Assembly (NCBI RefSeq): GCF_030817655.1
Contig: NZ_JAUSZM010000003.1
Span: 558,001-622,000, forward strand
Source: Streptomyces sp. V4I2
GTDB taxonomy: Bacteria; Actinomycetota; Actinomycetes; Streptomycetales; Streptomycetaceae
Reading direction: 5' to 3'
DNA: 64,000 bases
The notes beneath the pieces were generated by a model, which was not told the DNA's origin, did not search any database, and saw only the letters and a program-made list of their open reading frames with translations. Positions 33,613 to 43,145 of this stretch are shown here, one piece after another; position 1 is the stretch's first letter; every line of letters begins with the position of its first letter. Made by a program: the position numbers and the translations under genes.

Positions 33613-35945
33613 GGCCCGTGCGGGTACGGACCGCCGTGCTGGTGCTGCGGCTGCCGCTCGGGCAGCACTCCCGACGGCGTCGCGAGGCGCTGGTGACCGT
33701 GTTGCGCGCGGCCGACGCCGGTACCCCGGCGGCCCTGCGCGCCGTCGCCCGCGCTCTGGAGTCCCTGGGCCCCGAGACGGTGTGGCGGACGTGGGCCGAG
33801 TCGCCCCGGCGCCCGTGGGCCTCCCCTCTCGCGGCCGAGCTGCTGGCCGAAGATGCGGCGCGGGTTCCCGACGTGCTCGTGGACGCCGGCTGGCACGACT
33901 GGCTCGACGCCCACCAGGACGAGCTGTGGTCACTGCTGAAGCGATGGAACCGGACCGCGACGGCCACCGCCAAGCCCCGGGTGCGCGCGCTCAGCCGTCT
34001 GGCGCTCGACGACGGCGACAGCCGCGACGGGGCCGTCGACGCGCGGGTGCTGGCCGACGCCGCCGCACGCTTCGGCCATCCCCTCGGTGAGCGGGCCCGT
34101 GCCCGCCTCCTGGCGCTGAGCGACGCCACGGCCGTCGACCTGTTCTGCCGTACGGCACTGAAATCGCCGGAGGCCGCGGCCTTCTGCGTCGAACACCACC
34201 TGGCGCCCGCCGATGACGTGGAACGGGCGGTGTTCTTCGTCCGGACCCGTCAGCGCGAACAGTTCCGGGCGCTGGATCCCGACGGGTCGCTGCTGGCGCT
34301 CGGCTACCGGGGCTCGTCGGCCGAGGCGCGCGCGGCGCTGCGGGCCGAGATGACGGACATGGGCGACGTGGATGTGCTCCGGGTGCTGGCGGGGCAGCGT
34401 GTCGCGCAGGACGACTTCGGCCGCCTCACCAAGCGGGAACGTGCCTATCTGGTGGGCCAGTTCACCGAGCGGGGTGACTGGGACCGCCTGTGGAGCTGCA
34501 CCCTGCTGATGCCGCTCACCGAGGCGGTGAAGGCGGTCCGAGGCTGCGGCGACGACTGGCGGCCCTCCGACGAGGACGAGCGCGGCGTCTTCGAGGCCTT
34601 GCGTGGAGCGGATCCGCGGGCTGTGGCCGGCTGTGTGAAGACCCTGTCCGAAGGGTCCGCGTCGGCGCCCGCCCCGCACGTCCGGATCCAGCTCGTCGGC
34701 CTCCACCAGCGGCTGGGTGCCGTCACCGACCTCGACTTCTCACCGGACGGCACCCAGCTCGCCCTGGTCGGCGCGCTCCGCGTTCGCAGGGCGATCGACA
34801 GCCCCGACCCGTTGCACGAACCGGTCGCCTGGGCCGGGGTCGTGGATCTCGGCAGCGGAACGCTGTCCCAGTTGCACTGCGACTTCCAACGCCCTCTGGA
34901 GCGCGTCGCGCATCTCGGCTCCGACACCGTCGTCACCGCGGAGAAACTGACGTACGACACAGCGGGCGAACGCCTCCACAAGCTGAAGATCCACTACATG
35001 GACCGCGACGGCGTGCGGGCGCTCGACCCGGAAGCCGACGTGATTCTCGGCCTGAAGCGCACAGCCGGAGACCGTGCCTTCGTCGTGACCGCATGTGACT
35101 TCGAAACGTCCGACCGCAGGCGGAGGTTGCTGGTCGGCGTTCCCGATGGGTTCCTCGTCCCCGCCGGGCTGCTCGACGGCCTGGACCGTCTGGACGACTT
35201 CGAGCCCGTGATCGCCGCGGTGGATCCCGACGGCCGGCTGATCGCCCTGGTCGACGAGCTGGAGGATGCCGTGGTCGTCGACCTCACCGGTTCCGTGGTG
35301 AACAGGCTCGACGACGGCTCGGGAACACTGGAGAACGTCCCCACGACGACCGCCGCCCTGTCGCCTTCCACCCTGATCTGCTGCACCGCCACGGGTGTCC
35401 TCAAAGCGTGGCACGAGCCGCTCACCGCCAAGAAACCGACGGCGACGATTCCCGCCTGGTCCCCGGCGACCCGTCCGGACTCCCTGGCCTGGTCGCCCGC
35501 ACTGAACCGATTCGTCGGGGTCCACCTCGTCCGCCGACCGCGCTTGGAACTCCTGGAGGTGCCACCGACCCGTGACGTCCCGGTGCCGGACACACTCGTG
35601 TCCGCGTCGATCGCGCTCGCCGGCGCCACCCACCTGGCACCCGTCGCCCGGCTGTCACCGAAGGGCGACACGCTGGCCGTGGCACACGCGAGCACACTCG
35701 ACCTCTACCGCCTGACCACCCTCTCCCTGCGCCCGTTCATCGCCCGGCCCATGGCCCTGATGGCCCCCCAGAACCTGGCACAGGTGGTCAGGGTGCTGGG
35801 AGACCCGGCCCTCGACGAGGGGACCCGAACGACGCTGACCCTGCTGCGGGCATGCCTGGAGCGCCGGCTCAGCGACGACATCGGGATCGGCCACGCCCGC
35901 GACGGGGCGGTCGCGGGGAGCCACGAGATCGAGCTGGGCGGGTGA
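33609..35945 (+). CDS. Type-B helical/beta-propeller protein B1
   Basis: The 778-residue product starts at a GTG that overlaps the A1 stop (GTGA), as in B2. Layout: an Ala/Arg/Leu-rich helical region (1-350) with LRLPLGQHSRRR, WHDWLDAHQDELW and QFRALDPDGSLLALGY; repeating beta-blade units from about 365 to 715 (FSPDGTQLALVG, VDPDGRLIALVDELEDA, LAWSPALNRFVGV, LSPKGDTLAVAH), read as a WD40/YVTN-like propeller; and a C-terminal helix ending DIGIGH...HEIELGG. No catalytic motif is seen. The family looks like a scaffold or recognition subunit. It is the longest B copy and probably the least altered. Confidence 0.82.
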   Translation: MRPVRVRTAVLVLRLPLGQHSRRRREALVTVLRAADAGTPAALRAVARALESLGPETVWRTWAESPRRPWASPLAAELLAEDAARVPDVLVDAGWHDWLDAHQDELWSLLKRWNRTATATAKPRVRALSRLALDDGDSRDGAVDARVLADAAARFGHPLGERARARLLALSDATAVDLFCRTALKSPEAAAFCVEHHLAPADDVERAVFFVRTRQREQFRALDPDGSLLALGYRGSSAEARAALRAEMTDMGDVDVLRVLAGQRVAQDDFGRLTKRERAYLVGQFTERGDWDRLWSCTLLMPLTEAVKAVRGCGDDWRPSDEDERGVFEALRGADPRAVAGCVKTLSEGSASAPAPHVRIQLVGLHQRLGAVTDLDFSPDGTQLALVGALRVRRAIDSPDPLHEPVAWAGVVDLGSGTLSQLHCDFQRPLERVAHLGSDTVVTAEKLTYDTAGERLHKLKIHYMDRDGVRALDPEADVILGLKRTAGDRAFVVTACDFETSDRRRRLLVGVPDGFLVPAGLLDGLDRLDDFEPVIAAVDPDGRLIALVDELEDAVVVDLTGSVVNRLDDGSGTLENVPTTTAALSPSTLICCTATGVLKAWHEPLTAKKPTATIPAWSPATRPDSLAWSPALNRFVGVHLVRRPRLELLEVPPTRDVPVPDTLVSASIALAGATHLAPVARLSPKGDTLAVAHASTLDLYRLTTLSLRPFIARPMALMAPQNLAQVVRVLGDPALDEGTRTTLTLLRACLERRLSDDIGIGHARDGAVAGSHEIELGG

Positions 35946-35953
35946 GGGGTGTC

Positions 35954-37609
35954 ATGAAGGTGATCCATGCAGAGGAGGCCGCCCGGCTGGCCGGGCGCGC
36001 CGGTCTCAGGCGGGACGACGGCTCCCGCGGGTGGCGCGCCTGGCGGCGGCTGGTGAGCGCGTGCGCGGCCGGGAACGCGGCGGCCCAGGAGGCCGTATGG
36101 ACAGCGGAGTTGAGGGAACCGGACGTGCTGGAGCTGCTCGCAGCGGCACCGGCCGAGCCCGCCGACCACGCCGCCTACCTCGTCCTCATCGGCCAGGGCG
36201 CGCAGCACCAGGCCCTCGATCCCGACGGCTCCTTGCTGGCGCCGGCCTACCGGGCGGCCGCGCCCGAGACGCGTGAACGGCTGCGTACGGCCCTGGCCGC
36301 CGAGGGTGACACCGAGGTGATCCGGGTGGTGGTCACCGGCGAGCAGCGCGACCGGCTCGCCGAGATGTCGTACGACGAACTCGCCTACCTCGGCCACCAT
36401 CTGGCCGAGCGCCGGAGCTGGGACGAGCTGCGCCGCCTCGTCCGCGATCTCCCGTTGGCCAAGGCGGCCGCGGCTGCGCTGCTGCTGCCGGACGGGGTCT
36501 CGACGGCGTCCGCGCCGTCGCCGGGACAGCTGCGGGCGGTCGTCGAGCGGCTGCCGCGACGGCGACTGGTCAGGCATGACGTCACCACGTCGTTCGAGGG
36601 CGCGTCGTTCTCTTTGGACACCTCCGAACCGGCCCTGCGCTACCGGCCGTTGAAGCGGCCCAGGATCAGGGAACTTCACCTGGACATTCTCCGGATCGAC
36701 ACCGGAACGGTCACCCGCGCTCTCAACGGAGACGTCCTGACCGACAGGGACATCGGCGATTCGGTCCTGCACCTCGGCGACGAGATCCTCGTCAGGCTGA
36801 AGACGAGGAAGGACCTTCACCGGATCATCCGGGTCTCTCCCGACGACGAGGCCGTCGGCCCGCCGGCCCCCTTGTCGGTCATGCGAAGGTCGAGCGGTGG
36901 TGCGGCGGACTTTCGGGCGGTATCACCACGTGGCGAACGAGGACGGCGACCTGATGCACCTGATGCCGATTCCCTGGGAGTCCCCCGGTTCGGGCCCGCG
37001 CTGTCCTTCCTGTCCCCGAATTCGTCGGCGGTGCATCGCAGAAGCAGCCGGCACGATGAACAGTCGACCCACGTCTGGGAGTTCGGGCCGCACGCCGCCC
37101 CACACCTCACCGGCAAGCACCGGGGCCCGATCCGGAAGCGGTGGCCCCTTGAGGAGTGGCGCGGGTTGGTCCTGGACGATGCCTTCGCCGCCCGCGTCCA
37201 TTCGGCCGAGGGGCGCCGGCTCGACCGTGACGTGCCCTGGCTGCAAGCCGACCCCAAGGACCCCCTCCAGTTCACGCGGTTGCGCCGGCTCCTCGCCCTG
37301 TCCCCGGGACAGGACGTGTTGGTCACGAGTCCCATCGCCAGAGGCCGCGGCTTCGCAGTGCACAGCCCCCACCTCCCCGCCGCCCGCGAACTCCTGGAGC
37401 GCCCCCTGCTGCACGCCACACCCGCGGACCTCCAGCGGATCCGGGAACTGCGGAACACGATCGGCGCCCCCGACGTACAGGCGGCTCTCGACCTGCTCTC
37501 GGCCTGTCTCACCGACCGCATCGGCGGCGACATCGCCCTCGACGCCACGGACTCCGGCCCCTTCGGCGGGCCGCACGACCTCGCCCTCGGCGAGGAGGGG
37601 AAGCGGTGA
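35954..37609 (+). CDS. Type-A helical/beta-propeller protein A2 (internally rearranged)
   Basis: From ATG 35954, 8 bases after the B1 stop, the frame codes for 551 residues. The N-terminal helical part (AWRRLVSACAAGNAAAQEAV, QALDPDGSLLAPAY) and C-terminal part (IRELRNTIGAPDVQAALDLL, DIALD) align with A3. Between about 36890 and 37000 the frame is out of register: the matching sequence (VANEDGDLMHLMPIPWE, like VVDEDGRPVHQIPARLE in A3) is in another frame, and about 55 residues are missing. A second shift restores the frame before STHVWEFG. The protein therefore has a scrambled segment inside the propeller. Confidence 0.72.
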   Translation: MKVIHAEEAARLAGRAGLRRDDGSRGWRAWRRLVSACAAGNAAAQEAVWTAELREPDVLELLAAAPAEPADHAAYLVLIGQGAQHQALDPDGSLLAPAYRAAAPETRERLRTALAAEGDTEVIRVVVTGEQRDRLAEMSYDELAYLGHHLAERRSWDELRRLVRDLPLAKAAAAALLLPDGVSTASAPSPGQLRAVVERLPRRRLVRHDVTTSFEGASFSLDTSEPALRYRPLKRPRIRELHLDILRIDTGTVTRALNGDVLTDRDIGDSVLHLGDEILVRLKTRKDLHRIIRVSPDDEAVGPPAPLSVMRRSSGGAADFRAVSPRGERGRRPDAPDADSLGVPRFGPALSFLSPNSSAVHRRSSRHDEQSTHVWEFGPHAAPHLTGKHRGPIRKRWPLEEWRGLVLDDAFAARVHSAEGRRLDRDVPWLQADPKDPLQFTRLRRLLALSPGQDVLVTSPIARGRGFAVHSPHLPAARELLERPLLHATPADLQRIRELRNTIGAPDVQAALDLLSACLTDRIGGDIALDATDSGPFGGPHDLALGEEGKR

Positions 37610-39681
37610 GCCCGATGCGCACGCGCACCGCCGCGCTGCTGCTGCGGCTGCCCCTGGGCCATGGCCCGCTGTGGAGGCGGGCCCTCGACACGGTGTGGCA
37701 GGCCTGGCTCGCCGCACCTGATCAGGCCCTGTGGGCCCTGCTGGAGAGACAGGGATGCGCGGCGAGCGGATCCGACCCCTCGGCGCACACCCTCAGCCGG
37801 CTGGCGCTCGGCGACGCGGACGTGCAGCTCGGCCCAGGGCTGCTGGCCGGGACCGCCGCCCGCTTCGACCACCCGATCGGTGAGCGGGCCCGCGCCCGGC
37901 TGATCGCCGTGAACGATGCCGAGGCCGTCGACATGCTGTGCCGTACGGCACTCACGTCGCCCAGGACCGCGGCCTTCTGCGTCACGCATCACCTGGCCCC
38001 CGCCGACGAGGTGGAACGCGCCGTCTTCTTCCTGCGGACCGGGCAACACGAGCAGTATCAGGCGCTCGACCCCGACGGGGCCCTGCTGGCGCTCGGCTAC
38101 CACAGCGCGCCGTCCGAGGAGCGCAAGGCCCTGCTGGAGACGGTGAGCGAAGCGGGCGGCGCCGATCTGCTGCGGGTGCTGGCGGGCCGGCACTCCGGAC
38201 CCGACGGCTTCGCCGCGCTCGGCGGAACGGAACGCAGGCGGCTGCTGGAGCAGTTCGCGGCCCGGCACGACTGGGACCACTGGTGGGCGCTGGTCCAGCT
38301 GATGCCGCTGCTCGACGCCGTGCGGGCGGTCAAGGATGTCGTCGACGCGGCCTGGCGGCCTTCGGGTGAGGACGACCTTCGGGTGTTCGAGGCGTTGTGG
38401 GGCGTAGGAGCCGCTGCCCTGGAGGCGTGGACGGGTGACGGTGACGGGTCGTCCGGGCTCGTTCCGGCCCGGATCACCATCCCCGGGCTCGACGGGCCGG
38501 ACACCTTCGTCCGCGACATGGATTTCGCGCCGGACGGCACTCAACTCGCCTTCGCCGGACACGCAGGGGGCCGCGGCCGCGCCGGGATCATCGACCTGGC
38601 CGGCGGGCGGCTGTCGCACCGGTATCCCGACGCCGCGCGCCCGCTGGCCCGGGTGGCGCACCTGGGCGCCGACACCCTCGTCGTCGTCGACGCGGAGGAA
38701 GCCGGCGACATGAACCGTCCCAAGCACATCCACCGCTTCGCCCCGGACGGCGTACGCCCGACAGGTTTCTCGGCCACCGTGGTCAGCGCCCTGCAACGCG
38801 CCACCGCCGAAGGCAAGTTCGTCGTGTCCTCCAGACACATAGACGGGTATCGCTGGCACGCGAGGGTCTCCGTGGGCGACCGCGACGGCTCCCTCACCGA
38901 CAGCGGAATCCTCGGCGGGCTGCCCGACGTCTCCCCGCGGGGCGTCACCGTGAGTCCCGGCGGCCGTCGGATCGCCGTGGTCAACGGCGACACCGTCGTG
39001 GTCGCCGACCACGGGGGAACCCTCGTGAACGTTCTGGACAACGGCCCCAGGAAGATCACCGGCTCGACGCCACTCAGCGCCATGTCGGACTCCGTCCTCG
39101 TTCGCGCCGATGCCCTGGGCGGCCTGGACATATGGCACGAACCGCTCGTGTCCGACCAGGCACCGGTGTCGAGAAACGTCTGGTTGAACACGACGTCCCT
39201 GTACGCCCTCGCCTGGTCACCCGCGCTGAACCGGTTCCTGGCGGTCGGGAGACAACACTCCCGATCGATGACCCTGTGGGTCCTCGACATACCCGAAACC
39301 CGCGACAGTCCCCTGCCCGACGACCTCGTGGCCCGTCAGATCCGCCTTCCCGGCCACCCGCATCGCGTGCGGCTGTCTCCGAAGGGGGACGTCCTGGCCT
39401 CGCTGGACTCCATAAGCCGCAGCCCGGCCGTCGACCTCTACTACCTCCCCCTCCTCACCCTGCGGTCACGCGTCGCGGGACCCATGGGTCTGATGAGTCA
39501 CCAGGATCTGGCCGAGGTGACCGCGGCGGTGAAGAGCCCCGCCCTGGACCACAAGTCCCGGCCGATACTCCACGCGTTGCGCAGCTGCCTGGAACACCGG
39601 TTCCGGCACGACATGGGTATCGGGCGGACGGCAGGTGCGACCGACGCGGGGGACTTCGAGATCGAGCTGGGCGAGGTGTAG
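37606..39681 (+). CDS. Type-B helical/beta-propeller protein B2
   Basis: The GTG overlaps the A2 stop (GTGA). The 691-residue product aligns with B1 along its length, but about 65 residues after LRLPLGHGPLWRRA are absent, so the N-terminal helical region is shorter and joined in frame. Shared landmarks are ALSPRLALGD-like LSRLALGD, FDHPIGERARARL, QYQALDPDGALLALGY, blades with FAPDGTQLAFAG, VSPGGRRIAVVNGDTVVV, LAWSPALNRFLAV, LSPKGDVLASL, and the tail DMGIG...DFEIELGE. It ends 5 bases before A3. Confidence 0.82.
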   Translation: MSPMRTRTAALLLRLPLGHGPLWRRALDTVWQAWLAAPDQALWALLERQGCAASGSDPSAHTLSRLALGDADVQLGPGLLAGTAARFDHPIGERARARLIAVNDAEAVDMLCRTALTSPRTAAFCVTHHLAPADEVERAVFFLRTGQHEQYQALDPDGALLALGYHSAPSEERKALLETVSEAGGADLLRVLAGRHSGPDGFAALGGTERRRLLEQFAARHDWDHWWALVQLMPLLDAVRAVKDVVDAAWRPSGEDDLRVFEALWGVGAAALEAWTGDGDGSSGLVPARITIPGLDGPDTFVRDMDFAPDGTQLAFAGHAGGRGRAGIIDLAGGRLSHRYPDAARPLARVAHLGADTLVVVDAEEAGDMNRPKHIHRFAPDGVRPTGFSATVVSALQRATAEGKFVVSSRHIDGYRWHARVSVGDRDGSLTDSGILGGLPDVSPRGVTVSPGGRRIAVVNGDTVVVADHGGTLVNVLDNGPRKITGSTPLSAMSDSVLVRADALGGLDIWHEPLVSDQAPVSRNVWLNTTSLYALAWSPALNRFLAVGRQHSRSMTLWVLDIPETRDSPLPDDLVARQIRLPGHPHRVRLSPKGDVLASLDSISRSPAVDLYYLPLLTLRSRVAGPMGLMSHQDLAEVTAAVKSPALDHKSRPILHALRSCLEHRFRHDMGIGRTAGATDAGDFEIELGEV

Positions 39682-39686
39682 GGACG

Positions 39687-41477
39687 ATGGTGCTCAGCAC
39701 GGAAGACGCCGCCCGGTTGGTGCGGCAGGCCACGCGGCGGCGGGCCGACGGCTCCCGCGGGATGCGCGCCCGGTGGGCCTGGCGGCAGCTGCTACGGGCG
39801 TGCGCGCAGGGCGACCCGGTGGCGCAGGAGGCGCTAAGGACCGCCGAACTGCCCGCTCCCGATGTCCTCGACCTGCTGGCGGCGGCCCCCGAGGAACCCA
39901 CCGACCAGGCCGCCTACCTGACCTTGATCGGACAGCACGCCCAGCGCCAGGCTCTGGACCCCGACGGTTCCCTGCTGGCCCTGGCGTACCGGGCCACGCG
40001 TCCGCAGATCCGCGAGCGGCTGCGTACGGCGCTGGCCACCGCGGGCGACAGCACGGCGATCCGGGTCGTGATCACCGGCGACCGGCGCGACCGCCTGGCG
40101 ACACTGTCGTACGACGAAGCCGACTACCTGAGCCGCCAGTTGGCCCACCACCACGACTGGGACGAGTTGCGCCGGCTCGCCACCGACCTGCCCCTGGCCG
40201 CTGCGGCGACCGCCGCCGGCCTGCTGCCGCCGCACGAACGCACCGGCCGTCACGCGGCCGCGCTCACGCTGCTGGCCGGACAGCCGGTGCCAGGGCTACG
40301 GGCACTGACCGAACGGCTGCCCGCCGACCGGCTCGTCCGGTACGACGTCGGGAAGGTACACGAATACCATCACGTAGGGGCGTCCTTCTCCCCGGATCTG
40401 TCGGAACTGGCCGTGGTCCGCGCCAGTTCGCGGCGACCCTGGTCCGACTACCCATACCAGTTCGACCTCCACACCCTGCGGGTCGGTTCGGACAACCTGA
40501 CACACCGACGCCGCTGGATCCGGAACGCGCGTTCCGTCCTGTACAGCGGGGCCCTGCACCTCGGCGACGAGATCCTCGTCCAGATCTGGGGCTACGGACC
40601 CCCGGAGCAGATCGTCCGCACGCTGCCGGACAAGCGTGTGTTCGAACTGCCGGAGCCCGCCGTCTCCATCATCCGCAGGGCGAGCGGCGGGGCCGTGATG
40701 CTCGGCCCCGAGGGACTGGTGTTCGCCGACCGGGGCGCGAAGGCCCTGCGGTATCAGCCGATTCCCGGCTTCCAACGCATGACCGGCCCCAAGGAGTTCG
40801 CGGCGTACGTCCGCTCCTGCGCCCTGGCGACACTGCCATCCGCCCGGCTCATCGCGTTCCGCCTCGGGACAAGCATCCGTGTGGTGGACGAGGACGGGAG
40901 GCCCGTGCACCAGATCCCGGCGCGCCTCGAGCGTGCCGAAGACGAGGTGACCAGCCACGGCCTCCTCTTCCGCGCGCCGAACACACTGGCGGTGCGCTAC
41001 GGCAAGCACATCCGCACGTGGGAGTTCTCGCCGCAGAGCGCGAAGCGCGTCCCCGACGTGCCCGTCGGCCCGTTCCAGTGGACGCCGGAGACCAGCTCGC
41101 CTTTCGCCCAGAGCCACGGGACCTGGTTCGGCTGGGACGTCGCCGATCAGTCCCCCTGGGGGGACATACAGGCCCTCACCACGGTGGTCGAAGGGCAGGC
41201 GCGCCTCGAAGTGGTGAGCCCCCACCTGCCCACCGCACGCGAACTGCTGCGCCAGCCGCCGGCGCACGCCGATCCGCAACAGCTACGGCGAGTGCGGGAG
41301 TTGTTGCCGAAGATCGGTGACCCGACGGTGCGGGACGCCCTCGACGTGCTGCGGCGCTGTCTTGAGGAGCGGTTCGGGCATGACATCGCGCTGGGGCCCG
41401 CCGGTCCCGTGCCGGCGGGCGGCCCCACCGACATCGCCCTCGCCCGCCACCCCGACCAACCCCAGGGAGACGCATGA
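39687..41477 (+). CDS. Type-A helical/beta-propeller protein A3
   Basis: From ATG 39687 the product has 596 residues and appears intact. Residues 1-210 are helical (WAWRQLLRACAQGDPVAQEA; AYLTLIGQHAQRQALDPDG; LSYDEADYLSRQLAHHHDWD). From about 220 to 520 come beta-blade units (GASFSPDLSELAVVRAS, LGDEILVQIWG, LIAFRLGTSIRVVDEDG, NTLAVRYGKHIRTWEF). The C-terminal helix RRVRELLPKIGDPTVRDALD ends in DIALGP and PTDIALAR. The stop overlaps the start of the Hsp70-like gene (ATGA), so they are made in step. It serves as the reference copy for the type-A family in this window. Confidence 0.84.
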   Translation: MVLSTEDAARLVRQATRRRADGSRGMRARWAWRQLLRACAQGDPVAQEALRTAELPAPDVLDLLAAAPEEPTDQAAYLTLIGQHAQRQALDPDGSLLALAYRATRPQIRERLRTALATAGDSTAIRVVITGDRRDRLATLSYDEADYLSRQLAHHHDWDELRRLATDLPLAAAATAAGLLPPHERTGRHAAALTLLAGQPVPGLRALTERLPADRLVRYDVGKVHEYHHVGASFSPDLSELAVVRASSRRPWSDYPYQFDLHTLRVGSDNLTHRRRWIRNARSVLYSGALHLGDEILVQIWGYGPPEQIVRTLPDKRVFELPEPAVSIIRRASGGAVMLGPEGLVFADRGAKALRYQPIPGFQRMTGPKEFAAYVRSCALATLPSARLIAFRLGTSIRVVDEDGRPVHQIPARLERAEDEVTSHGLLFRAPNTLAVRYGKHIRTWEFSPQSAKRVPDVPVGPFQWTPETSSPFAQSHGTWFGWDVADQSPWGDIQALTTVVEGQARLEVVSPHLPTARELLRQPPAHADPQQLRRVRELLPKIGDPTVRDALDVLRRCLEERFGHDIALGPAGPVPAGGPTDIALARHPDQPQGDA

Positions 41478-43084
41478 CCACCCGGATCGGCATCGACTTC
41501 GGTACCGCCAACACCGTCGTGGCGGGCTGGGACCACGAGAGGGGCCGCGGCGTCCCCGTCCCGCTGCCCGGCGTCGACGTACTGCGCGAGGCCGGCCCCG
41601 GCCCCACCCAGCGGGTGGTGCCCTCCCTCATCGCCTACGCCCACGACGGCGGACCCCGCCGCCTCGGTGCCCAGGTCACCCCCGTGATGGACGACGACCC
41701 CCGCCACACCGTCTTCGCCTCCACCAAGAGCAACGTCGCCGGACACGCCTACGATGCAGCCCGCACCGTCGGCGACCGCAGGATCACCGGCCGGGAAGCG
41801 GCCACCCAGTTCCTCGGCGACATCATGGCGCTGGCCGTGCTCGCCATCGAGGACGACGACCTGGAGATCGTCGCCACAGCACCCGTGGAGTCCTTCGACG
41901 GCTACCGCGACTGGCTGGTGCGCGAGGTCCGCGACGGCCTGCCCACCGCCCGGCTGCGGGTCGTGGACGAGGCCACCGCGGCAGCCGTCGGCTACAGCGC
42001 CCGGCTCAACCCGGGTGACGCCTTCGCGGTGATCGACTTCGGGGCCGGCACCCTCGACGTCTCCGTCGTCCGAGTCCAGGAACCGGACGAGGCGGGCTCC
42101 GGCGCCGGGGTGCGCACGATCGCCAAGCGGGGCCTGGACCTGGGGGGCAACACCATCGACGCGCTCCTCGCCGAACACGCCATCGACCGCCTCTCGCTCC
42201 CGCACGGCGATCAGATCGGCCGCAACCAGGTCTTCCGCCGCCTCCTGGCCTCTGCAGAACGGGCCAAGCGGGAACTCGCCACCGCCGAACAGGCCGTCAT
42301 CCGCGCCGCTGACGCCCGCACCGACCGTACGCACCAGGTCACCGTCACCCACGGCGAGTTCGACGCGCTGCTGCGCGACAAGGGCGTGCTGCGCCGGATC
42401 AACCAGGCCCTGCGCTCCTGCCTCGACCTGGCCGGCACCCGCGGCTTCGGCACTCAGGACATCCGGGAGGTCTTCCTCGTCGGCGGCAGCTGCCTCATCC
42501 CCGCCGTGCAGGACCTGGTGCATCTGCACTTCGACCCCGACGTGGTGCGCCTGGACCGGCCGCTGGAGGCGGTCGCGGCCGGCGCCGCCTCCATCGCCGG
42601 CGGCAGCGAGCTGTTCGACCACATCCAGCACGACTACGCCATCCGCCACGTCGATCACGACACCGGCGCCTACGAGTTCGAGACCCTGGTCGAAGCCGGC
42701 ACCCCCTATCCCACCGAGGAGCCGGTCAGGACGCTCACCGTCAGGGCAGTGCACGAAAAGCAGCGCAAGCTGGGCCTGGCGGTCTACGAACTGGCCCACG
42801 CCACCTACCGCGACGCCGGCGCCGAACTGGAGATCGCCTTCGACGCCGGCGGCGGCGCCCGCGCCATGACCGTCACCCCGCAACAACGCCAGCAGCGGTC
42901 CATGCTCTGGCTCAACGAGGACAGCCCCACCTTCCTGGAGGCCGACCCTCCCGCCACCGCCGGAGAGGACCGCTTCCACCTGGAATTCCGCATCGACGCC
43001 CACAAACGTCTCACCGTCACGGCCTACGACCTGCGCCGCCACACGCTGGTCCTGGACCGGCAACCGGTCGTCCGCCTGGCGTGA
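41474..43084 (+). CDS. Hsp70-like ATPase lacking the lid
   Basis: The 536-residue product has an actin/Hsp70 ATPase domain: phosphate-1 GIDFGTANT (6-14), connect-1 region VVDEATAAAVGY (163-174), phosphate-2 IDFGAGTLD (187-195), adenosine motif VFLVGGSCLIPAV (333-345). Residues 380-536 resemble a beta-sandwich substrate-binding domain (TLVEAGTPYPTEEPVRTLTV), but the helical lid of DnaK is missing. It may act on the propeller proteins encoded immediately upstream, to whose last member it is coupled by ATGA overlap. Confidence 0.9.
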   Translation: MTTRIGIDFGTANTVVAGWDHERGRGVPVPLPGVDVLREAGPGPTQRVVPSLIAYAHDGGPRRLGAQVTPVMDDDPRHTVFASTKSNVAGHAYDAARTVGDRRITGREAATQFLGDIMALAVLAIEDDDLEIVATAPVESFDGYRDWLVREVRDGLPTARLRVVDEATAAAVGYSARLNPGDAFAVIDFGAGTLDVSVVRVQEPDEAGSGAGVRTIAKRGLDLGGNTIDALLAEHAIDRLSLPHGDQIGRNQVFRRLLASAERAKRELATAEQAVIRAADARTDRTHQVTVTHGEFDALLRDKGVLRRINQALRSCLDLAGTRGFGTQDIREVFLVGGSCLIPAVQDLVHLHFDPDVVRLDRPLEAVAAGAASIAGGSELFDHIQHDYAIRHVDHDTGAYEFETLVEAGTPYPTEEPVRTLTVRAVHEKQRKLGLAVYELAHATYRDAGAELEIAFDAGGGARAMTVTPQQRQQRSMLWLNEDSPTFLEADPPATAGEDRFHLEFRIDAHKRLTVTAYDLRRHTLVLDRQPVVRLA

Positions 43085-43145
43085 CCAGCCGGCGCTGCCT
43101 TTCCCGTCACGACATCCGATCCGTCACGACATCCGAGGAGTCCTC

